From the NCBI GenBank assembly GCA_945859605.1, contig OX243815.1:33784785-33848784 (forward strand): a DNA stretch of 64,000 nt, in the 5' to 3' direction. The notes under the pieces were generated by a model, which had not been told where the DNA came from, ran no database searches, and was given only the letters and a program-made list of their open reading frames with translations. The translations under genes and the position numbers were made by a program. Position 1 is the stretch's first letter. Every line of letters starts with the position of its first letter. Positions 34,279-45,944 of this stretch are shown one piece after another. The DNA is from Lumbricus rubellus (lineage: Eukaryota; Annelida; Clitellata; Crassiclitellata; Lumbricidae).

Positions 34279-37200
34279 CTAAAAATAGAAAACATAGAAA
34301 GTAGGAACCAGCACATACCAGTAGTTCTAGCATTTGTGTTTAATACATGTACTTGTATTCTATAAATTAAGGCTACTATAAGTCTATAAGTTCTATGAAA
34401 TATTGATCCAGCAATGCTCAAGTGGGAGACTACTGGAAGCTGAATATCTTGAAAACAGACATCACCTGAACAAACCGTCTTTGACATTCTGATCATAGCA
34501 CTCTCACTTAACACGTTGGCCGCGAGTCATTTAACACAGCAAATCAGCGGCCAACATGTTAACTCTGTCACAAAAACGCCCACTTACCACACACACACAG
34601 CATGTTCCAATCATCTCCTCAACAACCATCTTACCTCATTGAGTTATTTAAAAACAATAAAAACAAATGACTCTGCTCAGTTCACTCCTCTTCTGCCCTA
34701 ACACTTATCTGCTCCTCTGTCACCTCGTCTCTAAAACATAGAAAACCGCTTCTTGGCCCAAACGTTTTTAACTTCTGGAACAACTTCCATCACAACTACA
34801 ACAAATATTTGATCCATCCCATGAATGGATCATACGTAATAATTAAATAGCTACATATTTTCAATACTTCATACCGACAAGTGGTGCGGAAAACATGGCC
34901 ATCAACGTGAAGTCTGTCTGCTAGTTCAGTCTGGTGATTATTCATAAGATCTTCATTGATCACAACGATCAAAAGCTTTTCTGCACCAAGAGCCTCCAAA
35001 CAGCTGCCTGCCCCTGGTAAAAATGCAAATTTTCAGATCAGATCAATATCATAAGTAAAGCCAATTCGACAGGAACCCAGCCTAGTATTGAACAAACTTC
35101 AGCATTTAGGAAGCCATAGTTCATAGTCTAAGACACCAGAAACTCATAAGTTGTCGAAATAAGATACAATCTGCTATTAGCATACTATACACCATAAAAG
35201 TTTATACAGGTCTCAGTCAGACCTTTTACAACATTTAACAATAACCTGGAACAATATATGCAAGTTTTTGCTACATGCAAGGTCACAGTACTGTCAGTCA
35301 TTGTTCTTTCACAATAGACATGAGCGGGACGCCTTTCCTATAACTAAAGTCAGTCAGAATCTTGCATGTCCACCAAATAGGTCATTGCATAATTAAGAAC
35401 CGCCAAAAATGACCGTTTTTTACTTACCAACCCACCCTGTAATGCTTTGTAATGTTTCCCTTGACCCACCCAACCACTCTCCCCAGCATTAGTGATGTAG
35501 CTTTTCCGGAAAGATATTTTTCCGTAAACTTTCCGTAAACTTTCCGTAAACTTTCCGGAAACTTTCCGAAAACTTTCCGGATATTTTCTGTAGGCCGAAA
35601 AATATATCTAGGGGTCATTGCATAATTACGTAACGCTCGAGGGTGGGTGGGTGGGGTCATTGAAAACGTTACGAAACGTTACGGGGGTGGGTGGGTGGGG
35701 GGAGCTGAACGTTACGTAACGCCTTGAAAAAATTATTAATTAATATTAAATTACCATCGAATGACACTTCAGACATGACGGGTTCGAAGTTTAAACTTCG
35801 TGACATTGATTTAAAACTTAGCCGAAGTAGGTCTATATATCTGAAGAAGATACGGCAGCAGACACCAGTTACATGCCAGGTCAACATAATTATAATGTCT
35901 TCCCGTTTGTGCAAACCGGAAACAGCTGTTCGAATTGTTTGTATCTGTGATAATAACGGAACAACGTCGTAGGCATATTTCCCCTTTGATTCCTGACATC
36001 GAAGATTCGAACCACTTTGAAGCGTATTTCACTTAGTGGACACGAATCTGAAGCATTTTAAATTCATGCTCAACAGAACTCATCAATATTTTTATCAACA
36101 ATTTTGATTAAATATAAATGAGCAATTTAGTCCGTTAAACTTTTCAGCACTGTGTAAAATTGTGTTCTTGAGGTAAAATTTAAGAAATTGCAGTTCAGGC
36201 ATGACTGTTATTTATTTAAATAAAACATTCTCTATATTTTAAGCCTATAGTCTACCGTCAAATTATAATTCACATAGGGCCTACGTGCTATATCAAATTC
36301 GCTATGAAAATGTGAATTATAAATACGAATTCGCATATAGGTCTGGTAGGCCTAAATCTTAACTGATTTTTCGTAACTACCGTTACGTAACGCTGGGGAG
36401 GGTGGGTGGGTGGGTCAAGAGAACCGTTACGAAGCGTTACAGGGTGGGTGGGTGGGTCAAAAACGGTCATTTTCAGCGTTACGTAATTATGCAATGACCC
36501 CCTAACGCATAAGATCACATATTTCCCTATCAGAAACATAGGAAAATTTGAGTTTTTAAGTTCCTTTTATTTAGCTGCAGGGGCAGATCCAGGGAGTGGC
36601 TTATCCGGCCATGCCTTCCTCCCCCATTTGGAAGCGCCCATGCATGGGGCCCCCATTTGGTTTCAACATGATTTTGAGCAATGAATATAATGTGTAATAT
36701 GTTTGGTATAAAATTGTATCTTTTTCGCGAAAATTTAACCTGAAGACTAAAAAAGGGTTTTTTGGTGGATAAAATGGTATGTTTCCCAGAAATTTAGACT
36801 TTACGACTAAAAAAAGTGATCAAAATTTTTGGCGGATATTAAGGAAATTTTTTTCCAGACTCAAGGCCAAGAATTTTGCCCCCCCCCCTCAAAAATTTCT
36901 GTATCCACCCCTGATTAGCTGAATCCTTGAAAGTAAGGAAAGAATGTAAGGGATTTTAGAAGTAATAAATTAATGAAAATAATTATGGAAAGTAAATAAA
37001 TAAATAAGGTTACATAAGATAATAAAAAGGCTTTTCCTTAGTCCATACACCGCTTACTCAAGGCAACAACTCATAGATAGGAAACTTAAACCAAAACATA
37101 TTCTTTGCTGCTTACCAAGAAAAGAAGATTTGAAAATAGATTAGTCTCACACTGCAATGGCATTGCCAATAACGTCATATTTCAAGCATAAAATAATTGT

Positions 37201-40200
37201 ATGTAGGAATGAATCTGTTGCAGTACTTATTAAAACATTTGGTGTCTATAGTGTACTGAATGAATTGCTGTTTTTGTTTCATATTTTCAGAAGTAAAAAA
37301 ATAAGAAGAGTTAGGTGACCAAATCATAAAAAGTTTTCTCCATAAAAACAGTGAAGTCTTATTGCAATTAATTCATAAATGTATTGTCAGTGTATACACT
37401 AAACACTGTAAACAGTAAGCAATAAGTGTCATTTATTGAATGAAAAAATCAGCAATGACTAAATAATATAGCTTACAGTGATTGATGTTTAAGCATATTT
37501 ATTTATTTAAGTTGTTATTTAGTAATATTGTGTTGATGGAAAATATCGGAAATTTTCGGAAAGTTTCCGGAAAGATACGTCGGAAAGTTCCCGAAAGTTT
37601 CCGGAAAGATATGAAACTTTCCGGGAAAGATTTCCGCCTCACAACACTACCCAGCATTACATAATAATTGCAGCGAAATATAAGTTAGAATTTAGGTCTA
37701 CTAGGCAGTGGCGTAGCAAGGCTTTTGGGGGCCCTTGTGCAGGGCTTCGGTGGTGGGCCCTTTCATTACTTCAACCTCCTCGACTTCAAACAAAAAGGCT
37801 GTGCAAAAACGCCTGGCTCTTTTTCAATAGACTCTATTTGCATTATTTCGAACCCGTAGTTGAATAAAAATTAACTGGTTACAATTTTAATTATTTTCTC
37901 CCGTTAGTCTTTCTAATCATTTTCTATTTCTTCAGGTTATCAGAGAAAATTCAATTAGAGTAGGCCTACTTGACAAAATTATCAATAAATTGCTTCATCT
38001 GTTGATGTATGAATTATCGTGATCCACGCTTAAATTCTGTCAAGCAGTTGGGTTAGTTGACTAAAAAAATAAACAATATAATAATAAATTGGTATGACAT
38101 GAAGTGACTCAAGTCTCGGTTGCTACGATGAGTATAAAAGAAGAAGCCAAAAATTCCGAAATGTTAACATTTTCACTTGGGCGAATTCCTTTGCAAAAAA
38201 ATAATTGAGATGCCTTTGTGCCTGGATCCTTTGGCAATGAAGCTGGTATACCACCATAGTTTCAGAAGCGCTTCACTGCTCGGTGTCAATATCCACAACC
38301 ACCTCAGCACTAATCACCAGGCCTACAGTACATGTAGGTTTGATTACATTCTGAAAATTCTGAATGTAAAAACTTGACTCTGACCACCAGGGGCCCGTAG
38401 TGCAATCTGCACAATCAATTGCAATGCCACCGCCGTACACGTAGATATGAAAACATTCTGAATAATAATTAATCTTTAAAAAAAATTAGGGCTGTTGTTC
38501 GATTAAAAATTTTAATCGAAATTAATCGCACGATTAATTTTTTAATCGCAATTAACGGCAAATTAATCGCAATACATTTCCGTCAAATATATTAATCTTA
38601 CTATTTTCTAAGGACCCTCCAGCATATAGTTTTAATGGCTGAAAGCATTCTTTCTATTTCAAACATATTCAATAACATTTGGCTTGGGCCTATTTAATTT
38701 CTGCATTTAGTTTATTGAGCAGTTTTGTATGACAGCCAGATTTGAAACACTGTTCAAATTAGTCAGCTGTTCAAAATCCGTTAATTATTTCATTTGAGCC
38801 ACCTTTAATTAAAATGATATAGGCTTAGGCCGAAATGAAAATTAGACAACCGTTTTCTGACAATCGAAATTAATTATTTATTCAGCCATGCAATTGTATA
38901 TGCAGACCAGTTTATTTACATTGGTCGGTTCAACAGATGCTTTTATTAATTAGTAATAGGTCTACTATATTGAACCTCATTATTTAGTCACAATTTTTCA
39001 CAAGAGGTTGTGGTTCTTGCCAAACCTCGTCTTAGTAACTGTTGTCCTTCTGTAAACACTTATCATTTAAAACCTGGAGACTCATCTTTAACGTTTAACG
39101 CATGTTTTGGTTCGCATGCAGGCGATAGGCCTAATTGAGCAAAGAATTGCTACAACACTCAAATTCTTCGTTGGAATATTTGCCAAAGTAAGTATCACCA
39201 GCTTTAAGTATGAGCCTTCCGTTTAAAACGAGTTTTTCTGCATCTGATTCCATTTTAATCAGATCTAATTAACGCGTACGATTAATGCGTTAAAATTTTT
39301 AATCGCAAACTTTTTTAGCGCGTTAATTGCACGCGTTAACGCGATTAAATCAACAGCCCTAAATAAATTACTCTGACCGCCGGGGGCCCTCAACAGCCGG
39401 GGGCCCTTGTGCACTGCACAACCTGCACTACCTATTGCTACGCCACTGCTACTAGGCCTATTTATAATTCAAATTTTCATAGCAAATTTAATATATCCTA
39501 ATATGTGAATTTAAAATGTTTGACATTCATGTACAAAGTCCATTAAGTAGGCCAAAAAATTTGTGTTAAATTGGTTACCTTATTTGATGTAAGGAATCAA
39601 AGGAGAATTAGGCCTACCACGTTGTTCCGTCTGTAACTATTAAAGATCCAAACAATTCGAACAGCGGTTTTCGGTTTACACAAGCGGTAGAACAGATAAT
39701 AATATGTTGACCTGGAATTTCACTTGTGTCTGCTGCCGTATCTTTTTCGGATATATTAAGGTTAAGGATTAAATCAATGTCACGAAGTTTAAACTTCTAT
39801 CACATCATGTTTAAAGTGCCATTCAATGTTTATTTGAAGTTCATTTATAACAACTGTTGGTAAAGGCATTACATAATATTCAGCTGCCCACACTCACCCA
39901 CGTAACGTCTCGTAACATTTTAAATGACTCCACCCACCTCTGAGCGTTACATAATTATGCAATGACCCCTGTATGTAGCCTCTTCACTTCCTCGCTTATT
40001 GAATTCCAATCTGGTTTCTCCAGTGGATTATGATTTCTGATTAATTGATTCTACTATAATGTGCCAATATCATAATGCTCAATATAGAAATGGCACAATA
40101 GGAGTCATTGGCTATAATTAGATTAAACAGTGTCGAGAATGGAACGGTGGTTAAGAGAAAAAAATGGCATTCTTTTCCTCTGGGGAAAATGCATAAAGCG

Positions 40201-43200
40201 CCTCTGAACTGTCTATTCCAGTGGTTCTCAGACTTCTGTAGGCCAAGGACCAAAAGTCATTTTTTTAAAGCATGCGGACCACTAACTTAAATGGTGACTG
40301 CAAACAAAAGCGACCAACATGTAAATTATAAAAAAAGACTGTTAGAAGCCTATAAGGCTATTTATAATTAGGATTTTGTTTCAGTAACCAAAACATACCC
40401 TTGCAACGTTTCATTTATTTCTTAATTTAATTCTGATACAAAAAAATTTGAAGTTAAACTCAAAGTTTCAGACTAGATTGAAAGTGAATTTAATTTTGTC
40501 ATAGTAAGTGGATTTGCAAAATATAGGCCTAGCTAATAAGATACTAAGATTGTGCTCGATATAAAACACAGTAACCAGGAAAAGAAAAAAGTTTTGAAAA
40601 ATTAAAATTTATTTTTAACTCTTCTCCTTGAACCGGTGATCAGTAGTCCATGAACAGACACCAGTCAGTGGACCACCACTTTGATAACCACTGGTCTATG
40701 CTGTGAGAGGCATTCTATAAATTATTACATAGGATACGATATGATTAGCAACAGCTGACTGTGTTCATGCATGAGTACACAACATGCTGTTTGTCGTAAA
40801 TAGGTTTCAATTTGTGGCCGAGTATCAAGAAAAACCATAATTTGATGTGATCTGCAGCATGGCCAAGAAGAAGTGGTCCAGCAATAATTATTGCATGACA
40901 ACCAAAATATCACATCATGTACATTATGCAAAACTATATGTAGCAAAACTCATTTGACATATTTAACAACATAAATAAAGTCACCTGCATGACTTATTAT
41001 CAAATCAGCAGCTGTGACATCACTAGCGATCGAGTCTTTGTACTTGAAAAGATCAACTTTAAATCCATCCAACTGTGGAATTGCAGGGCATTCTAGCATT
41101 GCTCCAATCTGCATAGTCAGTTGTGTATAGCCACGCTCTAACAGTACCTGCAATTCACCAGAAATGCCCGTTAATTAATTAATTTGCAGCCATGTTAATC
41201 ACGTTCACAATGAGAGTAGTGAAAACCTATAGTTCAGGTGAGGGCAACAGAGAATCAGCCAAATGAGTTCCTCTCTCAATGGCCAGGATGATCTTGAAAA
41301 TATGTGTGATTTGATAAATGTGCTTTTAATGCCGAGTTATCACTGTGACCCACTGAACAATAGATCATTTGTCAGATAAGCAAAGGAAAAAAGGAGTGAA
41401 AGCAAAAGTGAAGAAATTCACCAGTAGTTCGACATATACCTCATTTATAGGCAATCAGTGCAGCCAGCTTTTCATTGGCCCGAGTGGTATGGCCCTACCA
41501 AGCATCCCACAATTTAGCCCTATAATGCCTGTAGTCCTGCATTCTTATCAAAATTGTCTTAGTCCTCAAGTACTCATTTCTGGAACACCACCTTGACCAT
41601 CAAACTAGTGTGTGCACTAGAATTAGACATTTATAGCCTCCAAATATTTGGTCCAGTGTTCTGAAACTCCCAACCGCCGATTATCACAAGTCTTAATAAC
41701 TTGCCCCAGTTTAAAAGCTGACAAAAGATCATCTCTTGAAAATACACAAAATATACATTTATCATCATCATCAATATCATTGGGCTCAATGGCCGTAAGA
41801 GTCCGACACCACTCTCTGTCTGAGTCTGTCTCGCGTCATGCTGCCCAGCCTCAACTGGTCCGGTCAGCAGGTCTGCTCCATACCATAAACATCTTGGAGC
41901 AGCTAGACCACCTTGTCTGATTAAAGAGAAGAGAATATTGGGAGAGAGGCATGAAGGACAACCTGGGACAATGCCAGCATGTGTCCCATGCTCACCTCCG
42001 ACTCTCTCCACTGGTCTGTCCTGACCGGCCTGAGCATGTCTGCTCCACATCATGACACCTTGAAGCATCTGGGTCTCTATGTCACTTGTGTCATGGTTTT
42101 TGCAGATTTAAATCGTTTTCAATACATTTATAGTGACAACCTTATCCCCTGGTTCTCAGTAATTAAACTCCATAAATAGGATTCGGGAAAGCGATATGAG
42201 TGTGTACATAAATTGACTATCTATAGCTCATGCTTTTATCAAAGTGTGCTTTAGACTGCTAAACATGGTTTGCGCTGTTAAATGCCACTCAAATTGTCTG
42301 ATGATATTGTTTGTATATTTTTGTCTACCCTTTAGCGGAACAGTGTGCTTCTGGGTTTTCTTTTGTAAAGTGCTCTTGTTTGAAGAATGGTAAACAATAA
42401 CGTGTATTTGACGTTGAAGTTGAATTTAGAACGTTAACCAAACGATGGGTAAACGCCCAGACTGGCTGCCCGTACTCCAAACAATATGGCCGTTAACGAA
42501 TGCAATAAAATTAGAGCGCGTGAGGGTCGGTTAGGGCTCAGGTTAGGCGTCGTGAGGGTCGGTTAGGGCTCAGATTAAGCGCACTAAGGCGTCGTGATGG
42601 TCGGTTGGGATTAGTTTTAGCGGGTCGGATTGATGAAAATAATAACGTAGTGGATCCGCTCACGCCCCGAGCTTAGCGGAAACCATGTGCTACATTCACG
42701 CCCGTAACATTATTGGTCGCACTGGCTACGGACGGTGGGCTAACACCCGTCGGCCAATCAGGTTAGCGGAAAACAATGTGGAAGAGTCGAATACCGTAGG
42801 GGAGGAGGTTGTCAAGTACAATTTATATGCCCATCCTTTGTAAACCCTACTGTCAGCAGCACATGCTGCGACACGCAGGGTCTGACGATTTTAGACGAAT
42901 TGCAATGTAAAACGTTTAAAATGTCTTACAAATGACCCTACGTATGGAGGAACATTTTGCACAGGTAATTATGCGCTCTTTATCGTTAAATTTAAGCATG
43001 GTTATAACATAGAAGACCTAGGTGTCGTTCGCGTATAGGGTATAAGGTTTCGCGTCGTGAGGGTCGGTTAGGGTTAGTGTTAGGGTTAGTGTCGTCATTA
43101 GATTCTTAAGATTTTTGCGTTGGTTGTTTAGCAGTTGTTGGCCAACCTAGCCTAATAGCTTGACCATCAACTGCTAACATCAACTACCTTCTCCTCCCCT

Positions 43201-44624
43201 GCGGTCTTCACCTCTTCCAGACGGTTCACGTGACGGGCGTGAGCGGATCCACGACCAGGCCCGCCGAGAGGGGGGGCAGGGGGGGCAAATGCCCAGGGGC
43301 CCGGCGACTTTTAGGGGGCCCGGGCTACGCTGAAAAAATCATTATTATTTATTATAATTTATTATATAATAATATTATTATTATTATCATTATTATATTT
43401 TAATATTATTTTAGGCCAATTATTATTATTATTATTATTAAACTGTCATTTAGGCTATAACGCGCCCAAGCAAAACAGAATCTTGCAGTAGGCCTAAAGC
43501 GCGTTACAGGAAAGTCTGCTAAAAATAAATCTTAAACAAACAAGTCTTCAGGTTTTTCTCGAAGAGTGATAAAGAAGACGATTTGCGCATAAAGTCCAGA
43601 CGTCTATTCAATTCTCTCGGACCAGCACAATATTTTTCATAAGTTGATTGCTGGCGGCGGCGGGGCCCAACATTGAAATTATTATCGAAATTGTAGAAAG
43701 GCTTGGTTTTGATGTTAGCACTCTGCCATCAGAGCTTGTGAGTATAATGAGGAAGTTGAAAGATCTTTCAGCAAGTTCAAGCAAATTAAAATTATTCAAC
43801 GATCTGTCACGAAGCAAGACAGACTGAACGGTTTTGAAACTCTTGCAATCAGTAGCGGCGCCCGAGGGGTTATGGGGCTAAGCCCCCCCCCCAAAGGCTA
43901 TCCGGTTTTTTACATGTAAAATTCAATATTTTCACGTTTAGCCCCCCCCCCTACGAAATGCGAGATTTTCATGAGATTTCAACCACATGACTAAAAAAAG
44001 TCGTCAGAAATTTTGTCGGATGAAAATGGAAAATTTGTAAAAGATTTCGACCAAATGACTAAAAAGGTCATCAGCAATTTTGGCTGATGGAAATATGAAA
44101 ATGGAAAATTTCCTCCACGAGGATTCCGCCCCCCAAATTGAAATCCTGACGCCGCCACTGCTTGCAATAGAATATGATCTCCAAAAATAATTTACCAACG
44201 AGGATAGGCCTATTTTAAACAATTTTGCTGCAGTTAGGCCTAATTCTAGAAAAAAGCTTCTTGATTACCATAAATTAGATATTTTAATTCATAGTATATA
44301 ATATATAGCCTATTATACATTTTGTAATTCGACCCACACTTTTGTTATTTTTATATGATTTTATTTAAAATTGCTCATAAAGCCTAAAGATAGTTTAGGG
44401 CCCGTGACTTTTCTGCCCAGGGGCCCGGAATTTCTGTCGGCGGGCCTGTCCACGACCAAATAATAATGCTGTACCAGGCGAATAATTTAGTACACTAAAG
44501 CGAAAGATTACCGGATAAATTATCATAATACCTTTAAAGTAGAAATATCGCACAGCGTATAGATTAGTTTGTCGAAAGACGTTGTACCGACTGTCACGAA
44601 TATCCTCTTCGTGGAGCCCGCCAT
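34167..44624 (-). CDS. ALG13, UDP-GlcNAc transferase catalytic subunit (complete, 4 exons)
   Basis: ALG13 binds membrane-anchored ALG14 on the cytosolic face of the ER. Together they add the second GlcNAc to dolichol-PP-GlcNAc in N-glycan precursor synthesis. I assemble exons 44532-44624, 40985-41147, 34875-35013 and 34167-34278 (minus). All junctions are GT-AG with matching phases 0, 1 and 2, giving 507 nt (168 residues). That is the length of the short metazoan and fungal ALG13. Landmarks in order are [55 protein letters not shown] and the terminal [19 protein letters not shown]. There is no OTU or Tudor extension, unlike the long vertebrate isoform, although an alternative 3' exon outside the window cannot be excluded. 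The introns (3.4, 6.0 and 0.6 kb) are mostly transposons. Confidence 0.95.
34875..35013 (-). CDS. ALG13 exon 3
   Basis: 139 nt, acceptor ttttaccag, donor CG|GTATGA. It encodes [20 protein letters not shown] through [11 protein letters not shown], the nucleotide-sugar binding C-terminal half of the GT-B-like fold. Confidence 0.94.
35611..36502. mobile_element. Harbinger-like element, 892 bp
   Basis: The termini GGGGTCATTGCATAATTACG and its complement are inverted for about 26 bp and flanked by the trinucleotide CTA on both sides. That is compatible with the 3-bp duplications of PIF/Harbinger. G-rich (gtgggtgggtgg) subterminal blocks occur at both ends. No intact gene is present. Confidence 0.7.
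36578..36913. mobile_element. hAT MITE (CAGGGGCRGATCCAG), 336 bp
   Basis: CAGGGGCAGATCCAGGG at the left, ATCCACCCCTG at the right. Flanking 8-mers TTTAGCTG and ATTAGCTG match at 7 of 8. Same family as 49348-49633. Confidence 0.85.
37706..39448. mobile_element. hAT-type element, 1743 bp
   Basis: CAGTGGCGTAGC...GCTACGCCACTG with an exact 8-bp duplication CTACTAGG (37698-37705 and 39449-39456). It lacks a recognisable transposase and carries the nested MITE 38487-39361. Confidence 0.9.
38487..39361. mobile_element. nested hAT-like MITE with ATTAATCG words
   Basis: TAGGGCTGTTG at the left, CAACAGCCCTA at the right. The subterminal blocks are iterations of TTAATCG/CGATTAA in both arms (38500-38580 and 39268-39345). 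The flanking 8-mers match at only 6 of 8. Confidence 0.75.
39595..40218. repeat. segment shared with NELFA intron 1
   Basis: Nearly identical to 59400-60021 (for example accacgttgttccgtctg, then the ccacccacctctgagcg block). It spans the end of the Harbinger-like element plus its flank, so both introns inherited the same composite repeat. Confidence 0.85.
40219..40693. mobile_element. hAT MITE (CAGTGGTTCTCAGAC), 475 bp
   Basis: Inverted ends CAGTGGTTCTCAGAC and a diverged AACCACTG. Flanking 8-mers GTCTATTC and GTCTATGC match at 7 of 8. Confidence 0.8.
40985..41147 (-). CDS. ALG13 exon 2
   Basis: 163 nt, acceptor gtgaattgcag, donor GCAG|GTGACT. It encodes [17 protein letters not shown] through ADLIISHAG, the HAG loop of the ALG13 active site region. 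It ends in phase 1, so the Gly codon is completed by exon 3. Confidence 0.94.
41758..42085 (-). repeat. dispersed repeat with (ATG)n tail, copy 1
   Basis: About 325 bp nearly identical to 55775-56102. The CAT repeat at 41760 would be an (ATG)n 3' tail in minus orientation, so this is probably a retroposon. No RT is present in this stretch. Confidence 0.7.
42780..43225. repeat. inverted-repeat element copy (GGAAGAG...CTCTTCC)
   Basis: Homologous to 47262-47992. Left end ccgtaggggaggagg, right end ctcctcccctgcggtcttc, with one unit of the ttagggttagtg repeat at 43054-43120. Upstream at 42520-42620 are degenerate cgtgagggtcggttagggct units. Confidence 0.7.
43736..44190 (+). pseudogene. hAT transposase C-terminal fragment, split by a MITE
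   Basis: [19 protein letters not shown] then [13 protein letters not shown] is the dimerisation region of hAT transposases. The frame is broken at 43850 by a MITE and resumes after it with the cttgcaat duplication. Only this end of the gene survives. Confidence 0.85.
43850..44160. mobile_element. hAT MITE nested in the hAT transposase, 311 bp
   Basis: CAGTAGCGGCGCCCGAGG...GACGCCGCCACTG with an exact 8-bp duplication CTTGCAAT (43842-43849 and 44161-44168). Confidence 0.92.
44532..44624 (-). CDS. ALG13 exon 1
   Basis: 31 codons from ATG (44624-44622), [20 protein letters not shown] onward, the N-terminal Rossmann-type strand and glycine loop of ALG13. Donor AAAG|GTATTA. It ends in phase 0. 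No in-frame ATG is needed upstream, because homology begins here. Confidence 0.95.
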
Positions 44625-44976
44625 TTTTGTTTACATAGAGATGAACTCATTCAACTCAGATGATTATTTTACGCGCGTTATTATAGATAGCCTAGATATT
44701 GATGGTCGTCACATCAACGATCACAATCATAATCTTTAAATCAATTGTGCAGATATAGTAACCATGGAAATTTGTATGTAGCCTAAAATATAGTCAAGTG
44801 TTAAAATGAAACCCATTCATAAGCTTGAAGCTGCGCTTAAATAATATACTGCTAGCCTACTAGACGGCACAAGCACGTAATTTTAATTATTTATACATAG
44901 GCCTTGGTCTATAATAAGCTGTTTACGTCGAACTCTTGTTAAATCAGTCATAGTCCTGTTCTTAATTGCAGTCGAT
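44625..44976. promoter_or_regulatory. possible bidirectional promoter, ALG13 / unknown ORF
   Basis: 352 bp separate divergent start codons. No TATA box is obvious. A CGTCAC half-CRE lies near 44707 and a GCGCG block near 44673. The promoter role is inferred from the arrangement. Confidence 0.4.
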
Positions 44977-45705
44977 ATGGCTTGCCTTGGTAGTAAGAAA
45001 AAGAAGTCTACGGGAAGAGAACAATGCTGCCTTCTCTTGAGGTTACTGTGGATGGATGACAATCTGGAACAGCCCGAAACGCCCAATACACATTGTCCAA
45101 ACTCATCACCAAGAAAACCGTGTTGTTCGCGCTGCCGCGTAAAGTCCACTTCCAGACATCCAGCACTTGAAGTACATTTTCTTGAACCGTCAGACCAAAT
45201 TTGCAAATGGACAACTGGATTAGAATCGCCGTGTAAGCTTTTGGTTACCGGTACAAAGATGAACCTTCAGCCTTCTGCGAGGAGGCGTGTATCGTCTGCT
45301 ACAGGGCGTGCATCATCTGCTACAGGGCGCGCATCATCTGCTTGTGTATGTGCATCATGTGTCGTAAAACGCAGCTCACGAGATACCAAAGTGTGTGCCA
45401 AACGTTTGCAAGTACATTATAGCGCTTCTAAACTGTGTAATACTGAAAAAGTGGACAGGCTTTTCAAACTGTTAAATGAATTTGGAGAAATTCGAGAAAG
45501 GAGCCGACAGGCCAAAGAGATGCTGCAAGAGAGTTTTGCAGCGAGAAGAAACAACCTCAAAAAGCAGTGGTGCAACGGACAAGACACTGACAATTTGAGG
45601 GAAGATTTAAAATTTGAATATAAAGGCAGGCAGTGCATCAGCATTTGTGATAGCACACTTCCCAAACCAGATGACGAGTGTTCCAACTGTGGGTATTCAC
45701 ACTAA
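44977..45705 (+). CDS. unrecognised 242-residue protein
   Basis: An uninterrupted frame with ATG in a fair context (CGATATGG), ending TAA. I recognise no family. Visible traits: a cysteine-rich, basic N-terminal half (pairs such as CCSRC, CVCASCVV); a short internal repeat, SSATGRASSATGRASSA at about 106-122, made by a 15-bp-scale DNA duplication; and a likely coiled coil at about 155-200 (KVDRLFKLLNEFGEIRERS onward). It ends in CSNCGYSH. An intron acceptor (cttaattgcag) just before the ATG suggests an upstream non-coding exon. It is head-to-head with ALG13. It has no transposon signature, so a lineage-specific host gene is plausible. A chance ORF of this length is possible but less likely. 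Confidence 0.55.
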   Translation: MACLGSKKKKSTGREQCCLLLRLLWMDDNLEQPETPNTHCPNSSPRKPCCSRCRVKSTSRHPALEVHFLEPSDQICKWTTGLESPCKLLVTGTKMNLQPSARRRVSSATGRASSATGRASSACVCASCVVKRSSRDTKVCAKRLQVHYSASKLCNTEKVDRLFKLLNEFGEIRERSRQAKEMLQESFAARRNNLKKQWCNGQDTDNLREDLKFEYKGRQCISICDSTLPKPDDECSNCGYSH

Positions 45706-45944
45706 TTATAGGACTGCACAAACATTATTATGCCTAATTTCACATTCAGTGTAGCTTATCCTGGACCAAAAACGCTGGAGGACACACGTGCACAGTTGTA
45801 AAAATGGCAAGCTTGTGCTACAATACAACGTACGCGTGCATCACATGTAAGCTACCGTACTGTACACGTGGTTACGTATCATAATTAAAATACCAGATGA
45901 GTGCAACAATAGTTGTAGCCTAATATTTCATTTAGGCCTAAAGG

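Larger units (their letters stand above)
35490..37649. mobile_element. hAT-type element, 2160 bp, with nested insertions
   Basis: The ends TAGTGATGTAG and CTCACAACACTA are bounded by an exact 8-bp duplication CCCAGCAT (35482-35489 and 37650-37657). Subterminal arrays of TTTCCGGAAA-type words lie at 35499-35585 and 37545-37640. No transposase was recognised. It contains a Harbinger-like element and a small hAT MITE. Confidence 0.85.
35378..39967. mobile_element. old Harbinger-like element hosting nested hATs
   Basis: The left terminus near 35378 (GTCATTGCATAATTA) and the right terminus at 39940-39967 (GCGTTACATAATTATGCAATGACCCC region) are inverted copies of the ends of the intact element at 35611-36502. 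Two hAT elements (35490-37649 and 37706-39448) sit inside. The outer boundary is inferred from the paired ends. No target duplication is readable. Confidence 0.55.
43256..44448 (+). mobile_element. hAT element with transposase remnant, 1193 bp
   Basis: CAGGCCCGCCGAGAG...CTGTCGGCGGGCCTG with an exact 8-bp duplication TCCACGAC (43248-43255 and 44449-44456). It lies in ALG13 intron 1, about 84 bp from the exon 1 donor. It contains a transposase C-terminal remnant that is split by another hAT MITE. Confidence 0.92.
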
